From: Pseudolabrys sp. Root1462
GTDB lineage: Bacteria; Pseudomonadota; Alphaproteobacteria; Rhizobiales; Xanthobacteraceae
Direction of reading: 5' to 3'
Assembly (NCBI RefSeq): GCF_001426945.1
Contig: NZ_LMFS01000001.1
Span: 289,412-353,411 of the forward strand
Length of the DNA: 64,000 nt
This document shows positions 1-8,469 of this stretch, piece after piece. Below the pieces are notes generated by a model. That model did not search any database and had not been told where the DNA came from. It worked only from the letters and a program-made list of their open reading frames with translations. Positions within the stretch are counted from its first letter, which is position 1; each line of letters opens with the position of its first letter. The translations under genes and the position numbers were made by a program.

Positions 1-788
1 CGGGCGAAACCGCCTCGGCGCATCAGCATTCGGCTTCCGCCCTCAGGTTCATCATGGAAGGCAAGGGCGCCTATACCGTGGTCGACGGCCACAAGATGAC
101 GCTCGGTGAAAACGACTTCGTGCTGACGCCGAACGGCTCATGGCACGAGCACGGCGTCGACGCTTCCGGCACCGACTGTATCTGGCAGGACGGCCTCGAC
201 ATTCCGCTGGTCAATGCGCTGGAAGCCAATTTCTACAAGGTGCACCCCGACCTGAAGCAGCCCATCAGTTACGCCGTCGATGACGCGACGCTCACCTGGG
301 GTGCGCCCGGTTTGCAGCCGGCAATGCAGGACTGGCAGAAGCCTTATTCGCCGCTTCTGAAATACGAGTGGGAGCCGACCTACGACGCACTGTCGAAATT
401 TGCCAAGGCCACCGACGGCTCGCCGTTCGACGGCGTGCTGATGAACTACGTCAATCCGCAGACCGGCGGCCCGGTGATGCAGACTATCGGCGCCTCGATG
501 CAGATGCTGCGCCCCGGTGAGAAGACGCGCGCCCACCGGCATACCGGCTCGTCGATCTATCAGTGCGCCAAGGGCGAGGGCTTTTCGATCATCGGCGGCA
601 AGCGCTTCGACTGGAAGAAGCGCGACATCTTCTGCGTGCCGTCCTGGGCTTTCCATGAACACGGCAATTCTTCGTCGAGCGAGGACGCCTGTTTGTTCTG
701 CTTTAACGATTTGCCGGTCATGCATGCCCTCGGCCTGTACCGCGAGGAAGCCTTCGGCGAGAACCAGGGCCACCAGCCGGTGACGTGA
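1..788 (+). CDS. Gentisate 1,2-dioxygenase-type bicupin (5' truncated)
   Basis: The reading frame is open from base 3, so the gene begins before the window; an internal ATG at 54 is not the real start. The visible part holds most of an N-terminal cupin (HQH and WHEH metal-ligand type motifs) and a full C-terminal cupin (AHRHTGSSIYQC, then FHEHGN). This bicupin layout is that of gentisate/salicylate 1,2-dioxygenases, which use Fe(II) and O2 to open the aromatic ring of gentisate to maleylpyruvate in the cytosol. The next gene starts inside its stop codon (TGATG). Salicylate or 1-hydroxy-2-naphthoate dioxygenase are alternatives in the same family. Confidence 0.85.
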   Translation, partial: GETASAHQHSASALRFIMEGKGAYTVVDGHKMTLGENDFVLTPNGSWHEHGVDASGTDCIWQDGLDIPLVNALEANFYKVHPDLKQPISYAVDDATLTWGAPGLQPAMQDWQKPYSPLLKYEWEPTYDALSKFAKATDGSPFDGVLMNYVNPQTGGPVMQTIGASMQMLRPGEKTRAHRHTGSSIYQCAKGEGFSIIGGKRFDWKKRDIFCVPSWAFHEHGNSSSSEDACLFCFNDLPVMHALGLYREEAFGENQGHQPVT

Positions 789-1015
789 TGGACGGACTCT
801 CGGCTTTCGGTCTATTCGCCGTCACGCTGATGGTGGTGTGCTATGCGTTCGACGAGCGCAGTCCGTGGGTCGTCCTGGTATTTGCCGCGGCCTGCGTATT
901 GGGGTCGATCTACGGGTTTCTGCAGGGCGCCTGGCCCTTCGGGCTTGTCGAGGCGGTCTGGGCTGTGATTGCACTTTTCCGCTGGCGCGCGCGTGCCGCT
1001 GCGCCCGCAATATGA
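788..1015 (+). CDS. Small inner-membrane protein, unknown function
   Basis: A protein of 75 residues made of two or three hydrophobic stretches (around residues 3-17, 25-42 and 47-64) and a basic tail (RWRARAAA). The ATG at 788 overlaps the last base of the preceding dioxygenase stop codon, suggesting translational coupling; a GTG one codon earlier is also possible. It resembles the small hypothetical membrane proteins common in Bradyrhizobium relatives. I do not recognise a domain and assign no function. Confidence 0.65.
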   Translation: MDGLSAFGLFAVTLMVVCYAFDERSPWVVLVFAAACVLGSIYGFLQGAWPFGLVEAVWAVIALFRWRARAAAPAI

Positions 1016-1027
1016 AGGAGAGATGAC

Positions 1028-1477
1028 TTGATCCGCGACGACATCAACAAGGCGCTGACCGAGGCGCAAAAGGCCAAGAACGAACGCACCGTGTCGACGC
1101 TGCGCATGGTCAATTCCACGCTGAAGAACGCCGACATCGAAGCGCGCACCACCGGCAAGCCGCTCGGCGATGCCGAGGTGCTCGGCATCCTGCAGAAGAT
1201 GATCAAGCAGCGCCAAGAGTCGGTCGAGATGTACAAGAAGGGTGGCCGCGCCGATCTGGTGAAGCAGGAGGAGGAAGAGATCGCCGTGATCTCCGCCTAT
1301 CTGCCGAAGCAGATGTCCGACGCCGAAGTGACCGCCGCGATCGAGGCCGCCATCGCGGAGACCGGCGCCGCCGGCATGAAGGACATGGGCAAGGTCATCG
1401 GCATCCTGCGCGGCAAATATGCCGGGCAGATGGACTTCGGCAAGGCGAGCGGGTTGGTGAAGGCGAAGCTGTCGTAA
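1028..1477 (+). CDS. GatB/YqeY domain protein
   Basis: A 149-residue protein of the YqeY family, which shares a domain with the tRNA-binding tail of the amidotransferase subunit GatB. Landmarks are DDINKALTEAQKAKN at the N terminus, RMVNSTLKNADIE, the EIAVISAYLPKQMSDAEV segment and the C-terminal MGKVIGILRGKYAGQMDFGK. The start is a TTG at 1028 preceded by GAAGGAGAG with good spacing; no ATG fits. The family's role is not firmly known, but a link to tRNA amidation is proposed. Its position before dnaG and rpoD is conserved in many alphaproteobacteria. Confidence 0.93.
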   Translation: MIRDDINKALTEAQKAKNERTVSTLRMVNSTLKNADIEARTTGKPLGDAEVLGILQKMIKQRQESVEMYKKGGRADLVKQEEEEIAVISAYLPKQMSDAEVTAAIEAAIAETGAAGMKDMGKVIGILRGKYAGQMDFGKASGLVKAKLS

Positions 1478-1509
1478 TCTATCCGCTGATGCGGCGTCAC
1501 TCCCCGTTC

Positions 1510-1529
1510 ATTCCCGCGCAAGCGGCAAT
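1510..1529. repeat. Degenerate REP-like hairpin
   Basis: ATTCCCGC, GCAA, GCGGCAAT: a decayed relative of the CCCCGC/GCGGGG hairpins seen at 6261 and 13461. It lies in the yqeY-dnaG gap. The remainder of this 328-base gap (1478-1805) holds the terminator at 1602 and no convincing gene. Confidence 0.45.
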
Positions 1530-1601
1530 CCGGGTCGTTCTGGGCTGCGGCTTTGCCGGGCGAGCGGAGCGCCGGGCGGTCCCTCAGTCCTCGTGAAAGA
1601 A

Positions 1602-1627
1602 GGCCGGGCAATGCCCGGCCTCGTCTT
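1602..1627 (+). terminator. Rho-independent-type terminator after yqeY
   Basis: GGCCGGGC (1602-1609), loop AAT, GCCCGGCC (1613-1620), followed by TCGTCTTTT. A perfect 8-bp GC stem with a T-rich tail, placed between yqeY and dnaG. Confidence 0.75.
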
Positions 1628-1805
1628 TTGCAGGCGCCGTCAGCGTTGCCCGGCTCCCCCGACGGCGGCTCTTGCCGCGCACCCCTGTGCATAACTAGGA
1701 AAACCCGCGAAAACCCGAGCGTTTCGGCCGCGCGGCTCCGGTTCGGGAAACGCCGCCCCGGACTCCCTATATTAAGGGAGGTTCGAATCGGACTCATCCG
1801 CAGCC

Positions 1806-3812
1806 ATGCGCTTCACGCCACAGTTCCTCGAAGAGCTGAAATCCCGGCTTTCGGTCTCGGAAGTCGTGGGCCGCCGCGTCAAGCTCATCCGCTCGGGCCG
1901 CGAGTACAAAGGCCTGTCGCCATTCAACAAGGAGAAAACGCCGTCCTTCTTCGTCAATGACCAGAAGGAAGCCTGGTTCGATTTCTCCTCGGGCAAGAAC
2001 GGCTCGATCTTCGACTTCGTCATGATGACCGAGGGCGTCAGCTTTCCGGAAGCCGTCGAGCAACTGGCGCAGATGGCCGGTATGCCGCTGCCCAAGGTAT
2101 CGGAGGACGATCAACGCCGCGATGCCAAGCGCAAGACGCTGCACGACGTCATGGAGATCGCGGCCAAGTTCTTCGAGACCACCTTGTCGTCGCGGTTAGG
2201 CGCCAAGGCGCGCGGCTATCTCGCCGATCGCGGGCTCGATGCCGCGACGCAGGTCAAATTCCGCCTCGGCTACGCGCCGAACGACCGTTACGCGCTGAAG
2301 GAGCACCTCGGCTCGCACGGCATTTCGACACAGGACATGGTCGAGGCCGGGCTGCTGATTGCCGGTGACGATATTCCGGTGCCGTTCGATCGCTTCCGCG
2401 ATCGTGTGATGTTTCCGATTACCGACATCCGCGGCCGCATCATCGCTTTCGGCGGCCGCGCGCTCGAGAAAGACGTTCCGGCCAAGTATCTCAATTCGCC
2501 CGAGACGCCGCTCTTTCATAAAGGCCACACGCTCTACAACATCGCCGCCGCCCGTCAGGCCGCGCATGACGGCGCGCCGGTCGTCGTGGTCGAAGGCTAT
2601 GTCGATGTCATCGCCATGGTGACGGCGGGTTATGCCGCCGCGGTGGCGCCGCTCGGCACCGCGTTGACCGAGGACCAGATCACGCTGCTGTGGAAGATGG
2701 CGGACGAGCCGATCCTGTGCTTTGACGGCGACAAGGCTGGCGTGCGCGCCGCTTATCGCGCGGTCGATCTGGCGATGCCGCGGTTGAAGCCCGGCAAGAG
2801 CCTCAGCTTCGCGCTGTTGCCGGAGGGGCAGGACCCGGATGACCTGCTGCGCTCGGCCGGCGCTGACGCCATCCGCGACGTCATCAATGCGGCCAAGCCT
2901 CTGGCGCAGATGCTGTGGGCCCGCGAGACCGAAGGCCATTCATTCGATACGCCGGAGCGCCGCGCCGCGCTGGAAGCGCGCATCAACGAAGTCACGCAGC
3001 AGATCGCCGATGAATCCGTGCGCAAATATTACCGGCAGGATTTCAACGACCGGCTCCGCGCCTTCTTTCAACCGGCGCAGAACCAGGGCTTTGCCGGGCG
3101 CAGCCAATTCGGCAACGGACAGCGTGGCCAATTTGGCCGGCAAAACGGCTCGTTCGGCGGGCAGGGCGGTCGTTCCGGTAAATGGCAGCCGCGTATCGTT
3201 GGCCAGCGAGGCGGCGGCCCCGGCGCCGCGAACGCGCCCTATGTCGTGCTCAGCCAGCAAATGGCGGGCAGCGCGGTCCATCGCGGTCATCGCACCGCGG
3301 TGCCGACCCGGGAAGCGCTGATCCTGCAGGCCACGATCAATTACCCTTGGCTGCTGCACGACCATCTGGAGGAACTCGTTTCGCTGGAGTTCCGCCATGG
3401 CGAAGCGGAAAAGCTCAAGGCCGCCCTGATCGACATCGCGGCCCATTCGGTGGACCACGGCGCCGGGCTCGAACCGGAGACTTTGCGGGCGGAGCTCGCC
3501 GGCCGCGGCCTGGCCGAGACGCTGGACCGGGTCTTTGCCTCGGTGACCACGGCTTCGGTCTGGGGCGTTCGGCCGGACGCGGCTCCGGACGATGTTTTGG
3601 TGACCTGGCAACAGCTTGTCGCCTTGCATCGGCAGTGGCATTCCCTACTTAAGGAGCTCAAGGACGCCGAAATGGCCCTGGGCCACGACGCCAGCGAGGC
3701 GAATTATTTGCGGCTCCGAGATGTCAAAGACCGGCTGTCCCGCATGGACGGCACCGAGGCCCTGATCGAGGGGTTCGGCGCTTCTTCCGGCCGGGGCGCC
3801 AAAACGCTCTGA
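1806..3812 (+). CDS. dnaG: DNA primase DnaG with a metal-ligand-free zinc-ribbon fold
   Basis: A 668-residue primase that makes the RNA primers for DNA replication at the fork. The N-terminal CHC2-type domain (residues 1-95) is recognisable, but the four zinc ligands are replaced by S38, N41, D59 and S62 (GLSPFNKEKTPSF and FDFSSG). The TOPRIM catalytic domain carries EGYVDV (263-268), FDGDKAG (306-312) and DPDD (343-346), the acidic metal-binding residues. A Gly/Gln/Arg-rich linker spans about residues 425-475, before the helicase-binding C-terminal domain. ATG at 1806 gives the conserved MRFTPQFLEELKSRL start. It precedes rpoD, as in the classical macromolecular synthesis operon. Confidence 0.97.
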   Translation: MRFTPQFLEELKSRLSVSEVVGRRVKLIRSGREYKGLSPFNKEKTPSFFVNDQKEAWFDFSSGKNGSIFDFVMMTEGVSFPEAVEQLAQMAGMPLPKVSEDDQRRDAKRKTLHDVMEIAAKFFETTLSSRLGAKARGYLADRGLDAATQVKFRLGYAPNDRYALKEHLGSHGISTQDMVEAGLLIAGDDIPVPFDRFRDRVMFPITDIRGRIIAFGGRALEKDVPAKYLNSPETPLFHKGHTLYNIAAARQAAHDGAPVVVVEGYVDVIAMVTAGYAAAVAPLGTALTEDQITLLWKMADEPILCFDGDKAGVRAAYRAVDLAMPRLKPGKSLSFALLPEGQDPDDLLRSAGADAIRDVINAAKPLAQMLWARETEGHSFDTPERRAALEARINEVTQQIADESVRKYYRQDFNDRLRAFFQPAQNQGFAGRSQFGNGQRGQFGRQNGSFGGQGGRSGKWQPRIVGQRGGGPGAANAPYVVLSQQMAGSAVHRGHRTAVPTREALILQATINYPWLLHDHLEELVSLEFRHGEAEKLKAALIDIAAHSVDHGAGLEPETLRAELAGRGLAETLDRVFASVTTASVWGVRPDAAPDDVLVTWQQLVALHRQWHSLLKELKDAEMALGHDASEANYLRLRDVKDRLSRMDGTEALIEGFGASSGRGAKTL

Positions 3813-4133
3813 AAGCTACTCTAGCGAACGCTCGAAATGAGCGGTTTTTCGAGCCTTTTGGCTTGACCGGAGCGACAGGCCGAGTCACGGACTAGGACGG
3901 GGACTTGGGGATAGACGGATACAGCCTTCGGGGAAGCCAGACCGTTTCCCGTTGGATTCATTCGGTTAATCGGGGCTTAAGCGGGCTCCGACGACACTGC
4001 GGTCTGATTCGGGCCCTGCCTTTTCCCTGGCGGCGGCCCTTTTTTGGCATCCGCGCCGGGGATGTCGGGTTTTAGAGTTAGTGGCTTAGCGCAGGCGGAG
4101 TACGCGATGGCTGGGAAGGTCCAGGAGAAACAG

Positions 4134-6248
4134 ATGGCGACAAAAGCGAAGGCTACCCAGGCCAAGGACGAGGCGCCGGAAAAGGAAACCGAAGGCGCCC
4201 CCGATGCGCCGCTGCCGTTGCTCGACCTCTCCGATGCCGCCGTCAAGAAGATGATCAAGGCCGCCAAGAAGCGCGGCTACGTCACCTACGAACAGCTCAA
4301 TGCGGTGATGCCGTCGGAGGAAGTCAACTCCGAGCAGATCGAGGACACGCTCGCGATGCTGTCCGAGATGGGCATCAACGTGGTCGAGACCGAAGAGGCT
4401 GACGAGGACGGCGAGAAGCCGGCTGACGAGGCCGACGACGATGACGACGAGGACACCGGCCGCGAGATGGTCGAGGTCAAGGGCAAGGCGCTCGCGACCG
4501 TCGAGAAGAAAGAACCGTCCGAACGCACCGACGATCCGGTGCGCATGTATCTGCGCGAGATGGGCTCGGTCGAGCTTTTGTCGCGCGAGGGCGAAATCGC
4601 CATCGCCAAGCGCATCGAGGCCGGCCGCGAGGCCATGATCTCGGGCCTGTGCGAAAGCCCGCTGACGTTCCAGGCCATCATCATCTGGCGCGACGAACTC
4701 GCCGAAGGCAAAGTCTTCCTGCGCGACATCATCGACCTCGAGGCGACCTATGCCGGTCCCGAGGCCAAGCAGATGCAGACGCCGGTCGGCCCCGACGGCA
4801 AGCCGATGAACGGCGGCGCCAACGGCGCGCCGCATCTGCAGGTCGTGCAGCCGGCCGCGGCGCCGACCGCGCCCGCCGGCGCGACACCGTTCAAGGAAGC
4901 CGGCGACGACGAGAAGGATCCCGCCGAGACCGCGGCGGAGGGCGATTACGACGACGACGACATGGAAGGCTCGATGTCGCTCGCCGCCATCGAGGCCGAG
5001 CTGAAGCCGAAGGTCGTCGAGACCTTCGACAACATCGCCGACCAGTTCAAGAAGCTGCGCCGCCTGCAGGAGCAGGACATCGAGAACCGGCTCAAGGCCG
5101 GCGTCGGCGCCTCGCTGTCGCCGAACCAGGAGCGCAAGTACAAGAAGCTCAAGGACGAGATCATCGGCCACGTGAAGTCGCTGCGCCTCAACCAGGCGCG
5201 TATCGACTCGCTGGTCGAGCAGCTCTATTCGATCAACAAGTCGCTGGTGTCGAACGAAGGCCGCCTGATGCGGCTCGCCGAATCCTACGGCGTCGCCCGC
5301 GACGACTTCCTGAAGAACTACATCGGCTCGGAGCTCGATCCGCGCTGGCTCAACCGCATTTCCAAGCTGTCGGCCAAGGGCTGGAAGAAGTTCACCGCCG
5401 ACGAGAAGGACAAGATCAAGGACATCCGCTCGCTGGTCCATGATCTCGCCGCGCAGACCGGCGTCGAGATCGGCGAATTCCGCAAGATCGTGCAGATGGT
5501 GCAGAAGGGCGAGCGCGAAGCCCGCCAGGCCAAGAAGGAGATGGTGGAAGCCAACCTCCGTCTCGTCATCTCGATCGCCAAGAAATACACCAACCGCGGC
5601 CTGCAGTTCCTCGACCTGATCCAGGAAGGCAATATCGGCCTGATGAAGGCGGTCGACAAGTTCGAGTACCGCCGCGGCTACAAGTTCTCGACCTACGCGA
5701 CGTGGTGGATCCGCCAGGCGATCACGCGTTCGATCGCCGACCAGGCGCGCACCATCCGCATTCCGGTGCACATGATCGAGACGATCAACAAGATCGTGCG
5801 CACCTCGCGCCAGATGCTCAACGAAATCGGCCGCGAGCCGACGCCGGAAGAGCTCGCCGAGAAGCTCGGCATGCCGCTGGAGAAGGTCCGCAAGGTTCTC
5901 AAGATCGCCAAGGAGCCGCTGTCGCTCGAAACCCCGATCGGTGACGAGGAAGACAGCCATCTCGGCGATTTCATCGAGGACAAGAACGCGGTGCTGCCGA
6001 TCGACGCCGCGATCCAGTCCAATCTGCGCGAGACCACGACGCGCGTGCTCGCTTCGCTGACGCCGCGCGAGGAGCGCGTGCTGCGCATGCGCTTCGGCAT
6101 CGGCATGAACACCGATCACACGCTGGAAGAAGTCGGCCAGCAGTTCTCGGTGACGCGCGAACGTATCCGCCAGATCGAGGCCAAAGCGCTGCGCAAGCTC
6201 AAGCACCCGAGCCGCTCGCGCAAGCTGCGCAGCTTCCTCGATAACTAA
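4134..6248 (+). CDS. rpoD: RNA polymerase primary sigma factor (sigma-70)
   Basis: The housekeeping sigma factor, 704 residues from the ATG at 4134 (MATKAK, with AGGAG six bases upstream). In-frame ATGs at 4107 (GGCGGAG upstream) and 4044 would add 9 or 30 residues. Region 1.1 ([18 protein letters not shown]) is followed by an acidic stretch near residues 88-109, region 1.2 ([12 protein letters not shown], about 132), a long variable insert, region 2 from about 470 ([16 protein letters not shown], then [13 protein letters not shown]) and region 4.2 from 663 ([20 protein letters not shown]). All core and promoter-binding regions are intact. A strong terminator follows. Confidence 0.98.
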   Translation: MATKAKATQAKDEAPEKETEGAPDAPLPLLDLSDAAVKKMIKAAKKRGYVTYEQLNAVMPSEEVNSEQIEDTLAMLSEMGINVVETEEADEDGEKPADEADDDDDEDTGREMVEVKGKALATVEKKEPSERTDDPVRMYLREMGSVELLSREGEIAIAKRIEAGREAMISGLCESPLTFQAIIIWRDELAEGKVFLRDIIDLEATYAGPEAKQMQTPVGPDGKPMNGGANGAPHLQVVQPAAAPTAPAGATPFKEAGDDEKDPAETAAEGDYDDDDMEGSMSLAAIEAELKPKVVETFDNIADQFKKLRRLQEQDIENRLKAGVGASLSPNQERKYKKLKDEIIGHVKSLRLNQARIDSLVEQLYSINKSLVSNEGRLMRLAESYGVARDDFLKNYIGSELDPRWLNRISKLSAKGWKKFTADEKDKIKDIRSLVHDLAAQTGVEIGEFRKIVQMVQKGEREARQAKKEMVEANLRLVISIAKKYTNRGLQFLDLIQEGNIGLMKAVDKFEYRRGYKFSTYATWWIRQAITRSIADQARTIRIPVHMIETINKIVRTSRQMLNEIGREPTPEELAEKLGMPLEKVRKVLKIAKEPLSLETPIGDEEDSHLGDFIEDKNAVLPIDAAIQSNLRETTTRVLASLTPREERVLRMRFGIGMNTDHTLEEVGQQFSVTRERIRQIEAKALRKLKHPSRSRKLRSFLDN

Positions 6249-6260
6249 CCTCACCGGTCA

Positions 6261-6278
6261 TCCCCGCGAAAGCGGGGA
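6261..6278. repeat. REP-like hairpin
   Basis: TCCCCGC, GAAA, GCGGGGA, flanked by GTCA and CCC. The same core recurs at 13461-13480. It lies just after the rpoD stop and ahead of the terminator. Confidence 0.7.
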
Positions 6279-6296
6279 CCCAGCTCTGAATCAAAG

Positions 6297-6322
6297 CGGC
6301 GGGCCTGAGGCCCGCCGTTTTT
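6297..6322 (+). terminator. Terminator after rpoD
   Basis: CGGCGGGCC (6297-6305), loop TGA, GGCCCGCCG (6309-6317), then a run of T. A perfect 9-bp stem. Confidence 0.9.
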
Positions 6323-6388
6323 CTTATTGCTCTCGCCGCCATGGCGGGCTTTTCTCCGTCGCCGGACCGAGATCGAGGAATCACCCCC

Positions 6389-6790
6389 ATGCCCGACGAC
6401 AACCGTAATGGCGATTTGGCGCCGACCGGCCATCTCACCGTGCGCATCAGCGCCATGCCGGCCGACACCAACGCCAATGGCGACATCTTCGGCGGCTGGG
6501 TGCTGTCGCGCATGGACCAGGCCGGCGGCATTGCCGCCATCGAGCGCGCCCACGGCCGCGTCGTCACCATCGCGGTCGACGCCATGAAGTTCATCCGCCC
6601 GGTCAAGGTCGGCGACGTGCTCGAGGTCTACACCCATGTCGACTCGATCGGCCGCACCTCGATGAAGATCCATGTCGAGGCCTGGGCCCGCCGCTTCCAG
6701 ACGCGCCACCACGAGAAGGTCACCGACGCGCATTTCACCTTCGTCGCCATCGACGACAACGGCCGGCCGCGGCCGATCCCGCCGTCCTGA
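6389..6790 (+). CDS. Acyl-CoA thioesterase, YciA-like hotdog fold
   Basis: A 133-residue single hotdog domain, the usual size for YciA-type thioesterases, which hydrolyse acyl-CoA to free acid and CoA in the cytosol. The motif NANGDIFGGWVLSRMDQAGG contains the conserved Asn/Asp active-site region, followed by the VDAMKFIRPVKVGD strand-turn typical of the family. I chose the ATG at 6389 (GAGGA upstream) over one 16 codons earlier, because the conserved part begins right after it. The gene stands alone between two strong terminators. Confidence 0.9.
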   Translation: MPDDNRNGDLAPTGHLTVRISAMPADTNANGDIFGGWVLSRMDQAGGIAAIERAHGRVVTIAVDAMKFIRPVKVGDVLEVYTHVDSIGRTSMKIHVEAWARRFQTRHHEKVTDAHFTFVAIDDNGRPRPIPPS

Positions 6791-6814
6791 GGCCGGCGCG
6801 CGGCGCGAATCGAA

Positions 6815-6847
6815 AACGGCGGGCCATGATGCCCGCCGTTGTTTTTT
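6815..6847. terminator. Terminator between convergent genes
   Basis: AACGGCGGGC (6815-6824), loop CATGAT, GCCCGCCGTT (6831-6840), then GTTTTTT. It serves the thioesterase gene and lies 34 bases from the end of the convergent gene at 6881. Confidence 0.88.
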
Positions 6848-6880
6848 GCTGTGCCGTTTGTCCGGGCGCGCTGCGGCGCG

Positions 6881-7192
6881 CTACTTCACCTTGGCGCTGC
6901 CGCCGACGCTGGCGCCGGTCGTGGCGCGGCTGTGGCCGGCCTTGACGTCGGCATCGCTGTTCACCGCGGCGCCGGTCGTGGTGTGGCCGGGCGCATAGCC
7001 GGAAGCGCCGGTCGTGCCCTTCACCGAACCCTTTTCCTGCATCTTATGACCGGGCGCATAACCGGACGCGCCGGTGGTGCCCTTCACTGAACCCTTCTGT
7101 TGCATGTCGAGGCCCGGGGTCTGCGCCTGTGCGGCGAAACTCGAACCGGCGAGAAGCGCGACCGCGGTGGCCGTAGCGAGCAAGCTCTTCAT
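6881..7192 (-). CDS. Exported small protein with repeated KGSVKGTTGASGYAPGH units
   Basis: A 103-residue protein starting MKSLLATATAVALLAG with a classical Sec signal peptide ending near AQA. The mature part has two near-identical units (QQKGSVKGTTGASGYAPGH and QEKGSVKGTTGASGYAPGH), a TTTGA-containing variant and an ATTGASVGGSAKVK tail. It is polar, Gly/Thr/Ser-rich and low in complexity. The start at 7192 is preceded by AGGAG; the longer frame lacks a signal sequence. I recognise no family function; a periplasmic or surface role is inferred only from the signal peptide. It diverges from the PfpI-type gene. Confidence 0.75.
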   Translation of the reverse strand: MKSLLATATAVALLAGSSFAAQAQTPGLDMQQKGSVKGTTGASGYAPGHKMQEKGSVKGTTGASGYAPGHTTTGAAVNSDADVKAGHSRATTGASVGGSAKVK

Positions 7193-7321
7193 GGTGTCAC
7201 TCCTGTCATTCGCCCCGTCGGTCAATCCGCGCCGCTGCCACACGTTCCTCAAGTTCCATGCGAAACCTCCGGCGCGCGACGTGGTTGTCTTTGAGACACC
7301 CCGAACAACAGGAGATGAACC

Positions 7322-7885
7322 ATGGCCGCAGCGCTATCGGGCAAACGTATTCTCATTCTCGCCACCAACGGCTTCGAACAATCGGAACTCGAAGTGCCGC
7401 GCGACCGTCTCAAGGCGGCCGGCGCCGAGGTGGACGTCGTCTCGCCGGAGGCCGGCGAGATCAAGGGCTGGGACAAGAAGGACTGGGGCCGCGCCGTGAA
7501 GGTGGATCGCCCGCTCAAGGAGGCCAAGGCCGCCGATTACGACGCCATCGTGCTGCCGGGCGGCCAGATGAATCCCGATCTGCTGCGCGTCAACGCCGAC
7601 GCGCTCAAGCTGATCAAGGCGTTCTATGACGCCGGCAAGACGGTGGCGGCGGTGTGCCACGCGCCGTGGCTGCTGATCGAGACCGGCATCGCCAAGGGCA
7701 AGAAGATGACGTCCTATTCCTCGATCAAGACCGACGTTATCAACGCCGGCGCCAAGTGGGAGGACAGCGAGGTCGTCACCGACAACGGCGTCATCACCTC
7801 GCGCAATCCCGGCGACCTCGAGGCCTTCTCGAAGAAGATCATCGAGGAAGTCCGCGAGGGCAAGCACCAGCGCCAGGCGGCCTAG
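7322..7885 (+). CDS. PfpI/DJ-1 family protein (type 1 glutamine amidotransferase fold)
   Basis: A 187-residue protein of the PfpI/YhbO group. The N terminus (KRILILATNGFEQSELEVPRD) carries the conserved Glu of the DJ-1 fold, and AAVCHAPWLLIE holds the nucleophilic Cys-His pair at the nucleophile elbow. Members are described as intracellular proteases, glyoxalase III or protein/nucleotide deglycases; which activity applies here cannot be told. ATG at 7322 follows AGGAGATGAACC. The gene is monocistronic and followed by a large hairpin at 7918. Confidence 0.92.
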   Translation: MAAALSGKRILILATNGFEQSELEVPRDRLKAAGAEVDVVSPEAGEIKGWDKKDWGRAVKVDRPLKEAKAADYDAIVLPGGQMNPDLLRVNADALKLIKAFYDAGKTVAAVCHAPWLLIETGIAKGKKMTSYSSIKTDVINAGAKWEDSEVVTDNGVITSRNPGDLEAFSKKIIEEVREGKHQRQAA

Positions 7886-7917
7886 CCGCTTCGCCGCGAC
7901 TCGCGCGCTCTACGGAT

Positions 7918-7958
7918 CCCGGGCGCGCTGCAGCATCGAATGTTGCAGCGCGCCCGGG
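7918..7958. terminator. Long GC-rich hairpin after the PfpI gene
   Basis: Two 19-base arms (7918-7936 and 7940-7958) with one G:T pair and a CGA loop; the arms begin CCCGGGCGCG and end CGCGCCCGGG. No T-tract follows, so it may be a processing or stability hairpin, or a Rho-assisted terminator. Confidence 0.55.
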
Positions 7959-8052
7959 CCCGGCGCGCCCCGGGCCTTGGCATGCGCGCAACGCGAGCTA
8001 TGCTCGGAACCCGCGACGCCTCGCGTCCGTTATCGCCCGGGAGACTTCAGCG

Positions 8053-8301
8053 ATGTCAGAGAACCACGTTTTCAGCGGCAACGACCTCACCGACGACGAC
8101 GTCGCGCTGATGTGCGACATCGGCGAATATTCGCACGACGAGGCCAAGCCCGAGCGGCGCGCGCGCGTCGCCTCGCTGATCGCGCGCGATTACGTCACCT
8201 GTTCGCATCAGGACATGGCGGCGCTCGGCGCCAAGTTCATGCTGACCGGCAAGGGCCAGGACACCCTGTCCGCAAGGGGCGCTTCGCTGAACGAGGCGTA
8301 A
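8053..8301 (+). CDS. Hypothetical 82-residue protein
   Basis: A small soluble, acidic protein starting MSENHVFSGNDLTDDDVALM, with IGEYSHDEAKPERRARVASLIARDYV in the middle and a Lys/Gly-containing end. There is no signal peptide or membrane segment. The ATG at 8053 begins the only plausible frame; a longer upstream extension overlaps the hairpin. I do not recognise the family. It is the last GC-rich gene before the AT-rich KAP gene. Confidence 0.6.
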   Translation: MSENHVFSGNDLTDDDVALMCDIGEYSHDEAKPERRARVASLIARDYVTCSHQDMAALGAKFMLTGKGQDTLSARGASLNEA

Positions 8302-8469
8302 CGCGGCGCTACCGGACAGCAGGTTGCTGCAGCGCAAGATCATAATATTAGAATCAGTCGATAACTCACCGTTCTGCCGAACGGGCGCCTCGCCTTCTTG
8401 CATCCCCATGATGTTTTTGGGAAGTTCGAGTTGTTCCCAAAAAAGAATACTACGTGGGGTGGCGGGGAT

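Noticed and set aside
3813-4133. A -35/-10 promoter for rpoD (TTGACC near 3862)
   Set aside because: A TTGACC is present but no acceptable -10 box at proper spacing, so I do not report it.
4086-6254. A 722-codon reverse-strand frame opposite rpoD
   Set aside because: Arg/Leu/Asp/His-rich shadow typical of GC-rich codon structure; rpoD on the forward strand is certain.
7900-8340. Possible attachment site for the KAP island (GCTGCAGC-like words on the left side)
   Set aside because: No matching direct repeat is visible at the right edge near 11930-12000 and no integrase is present.
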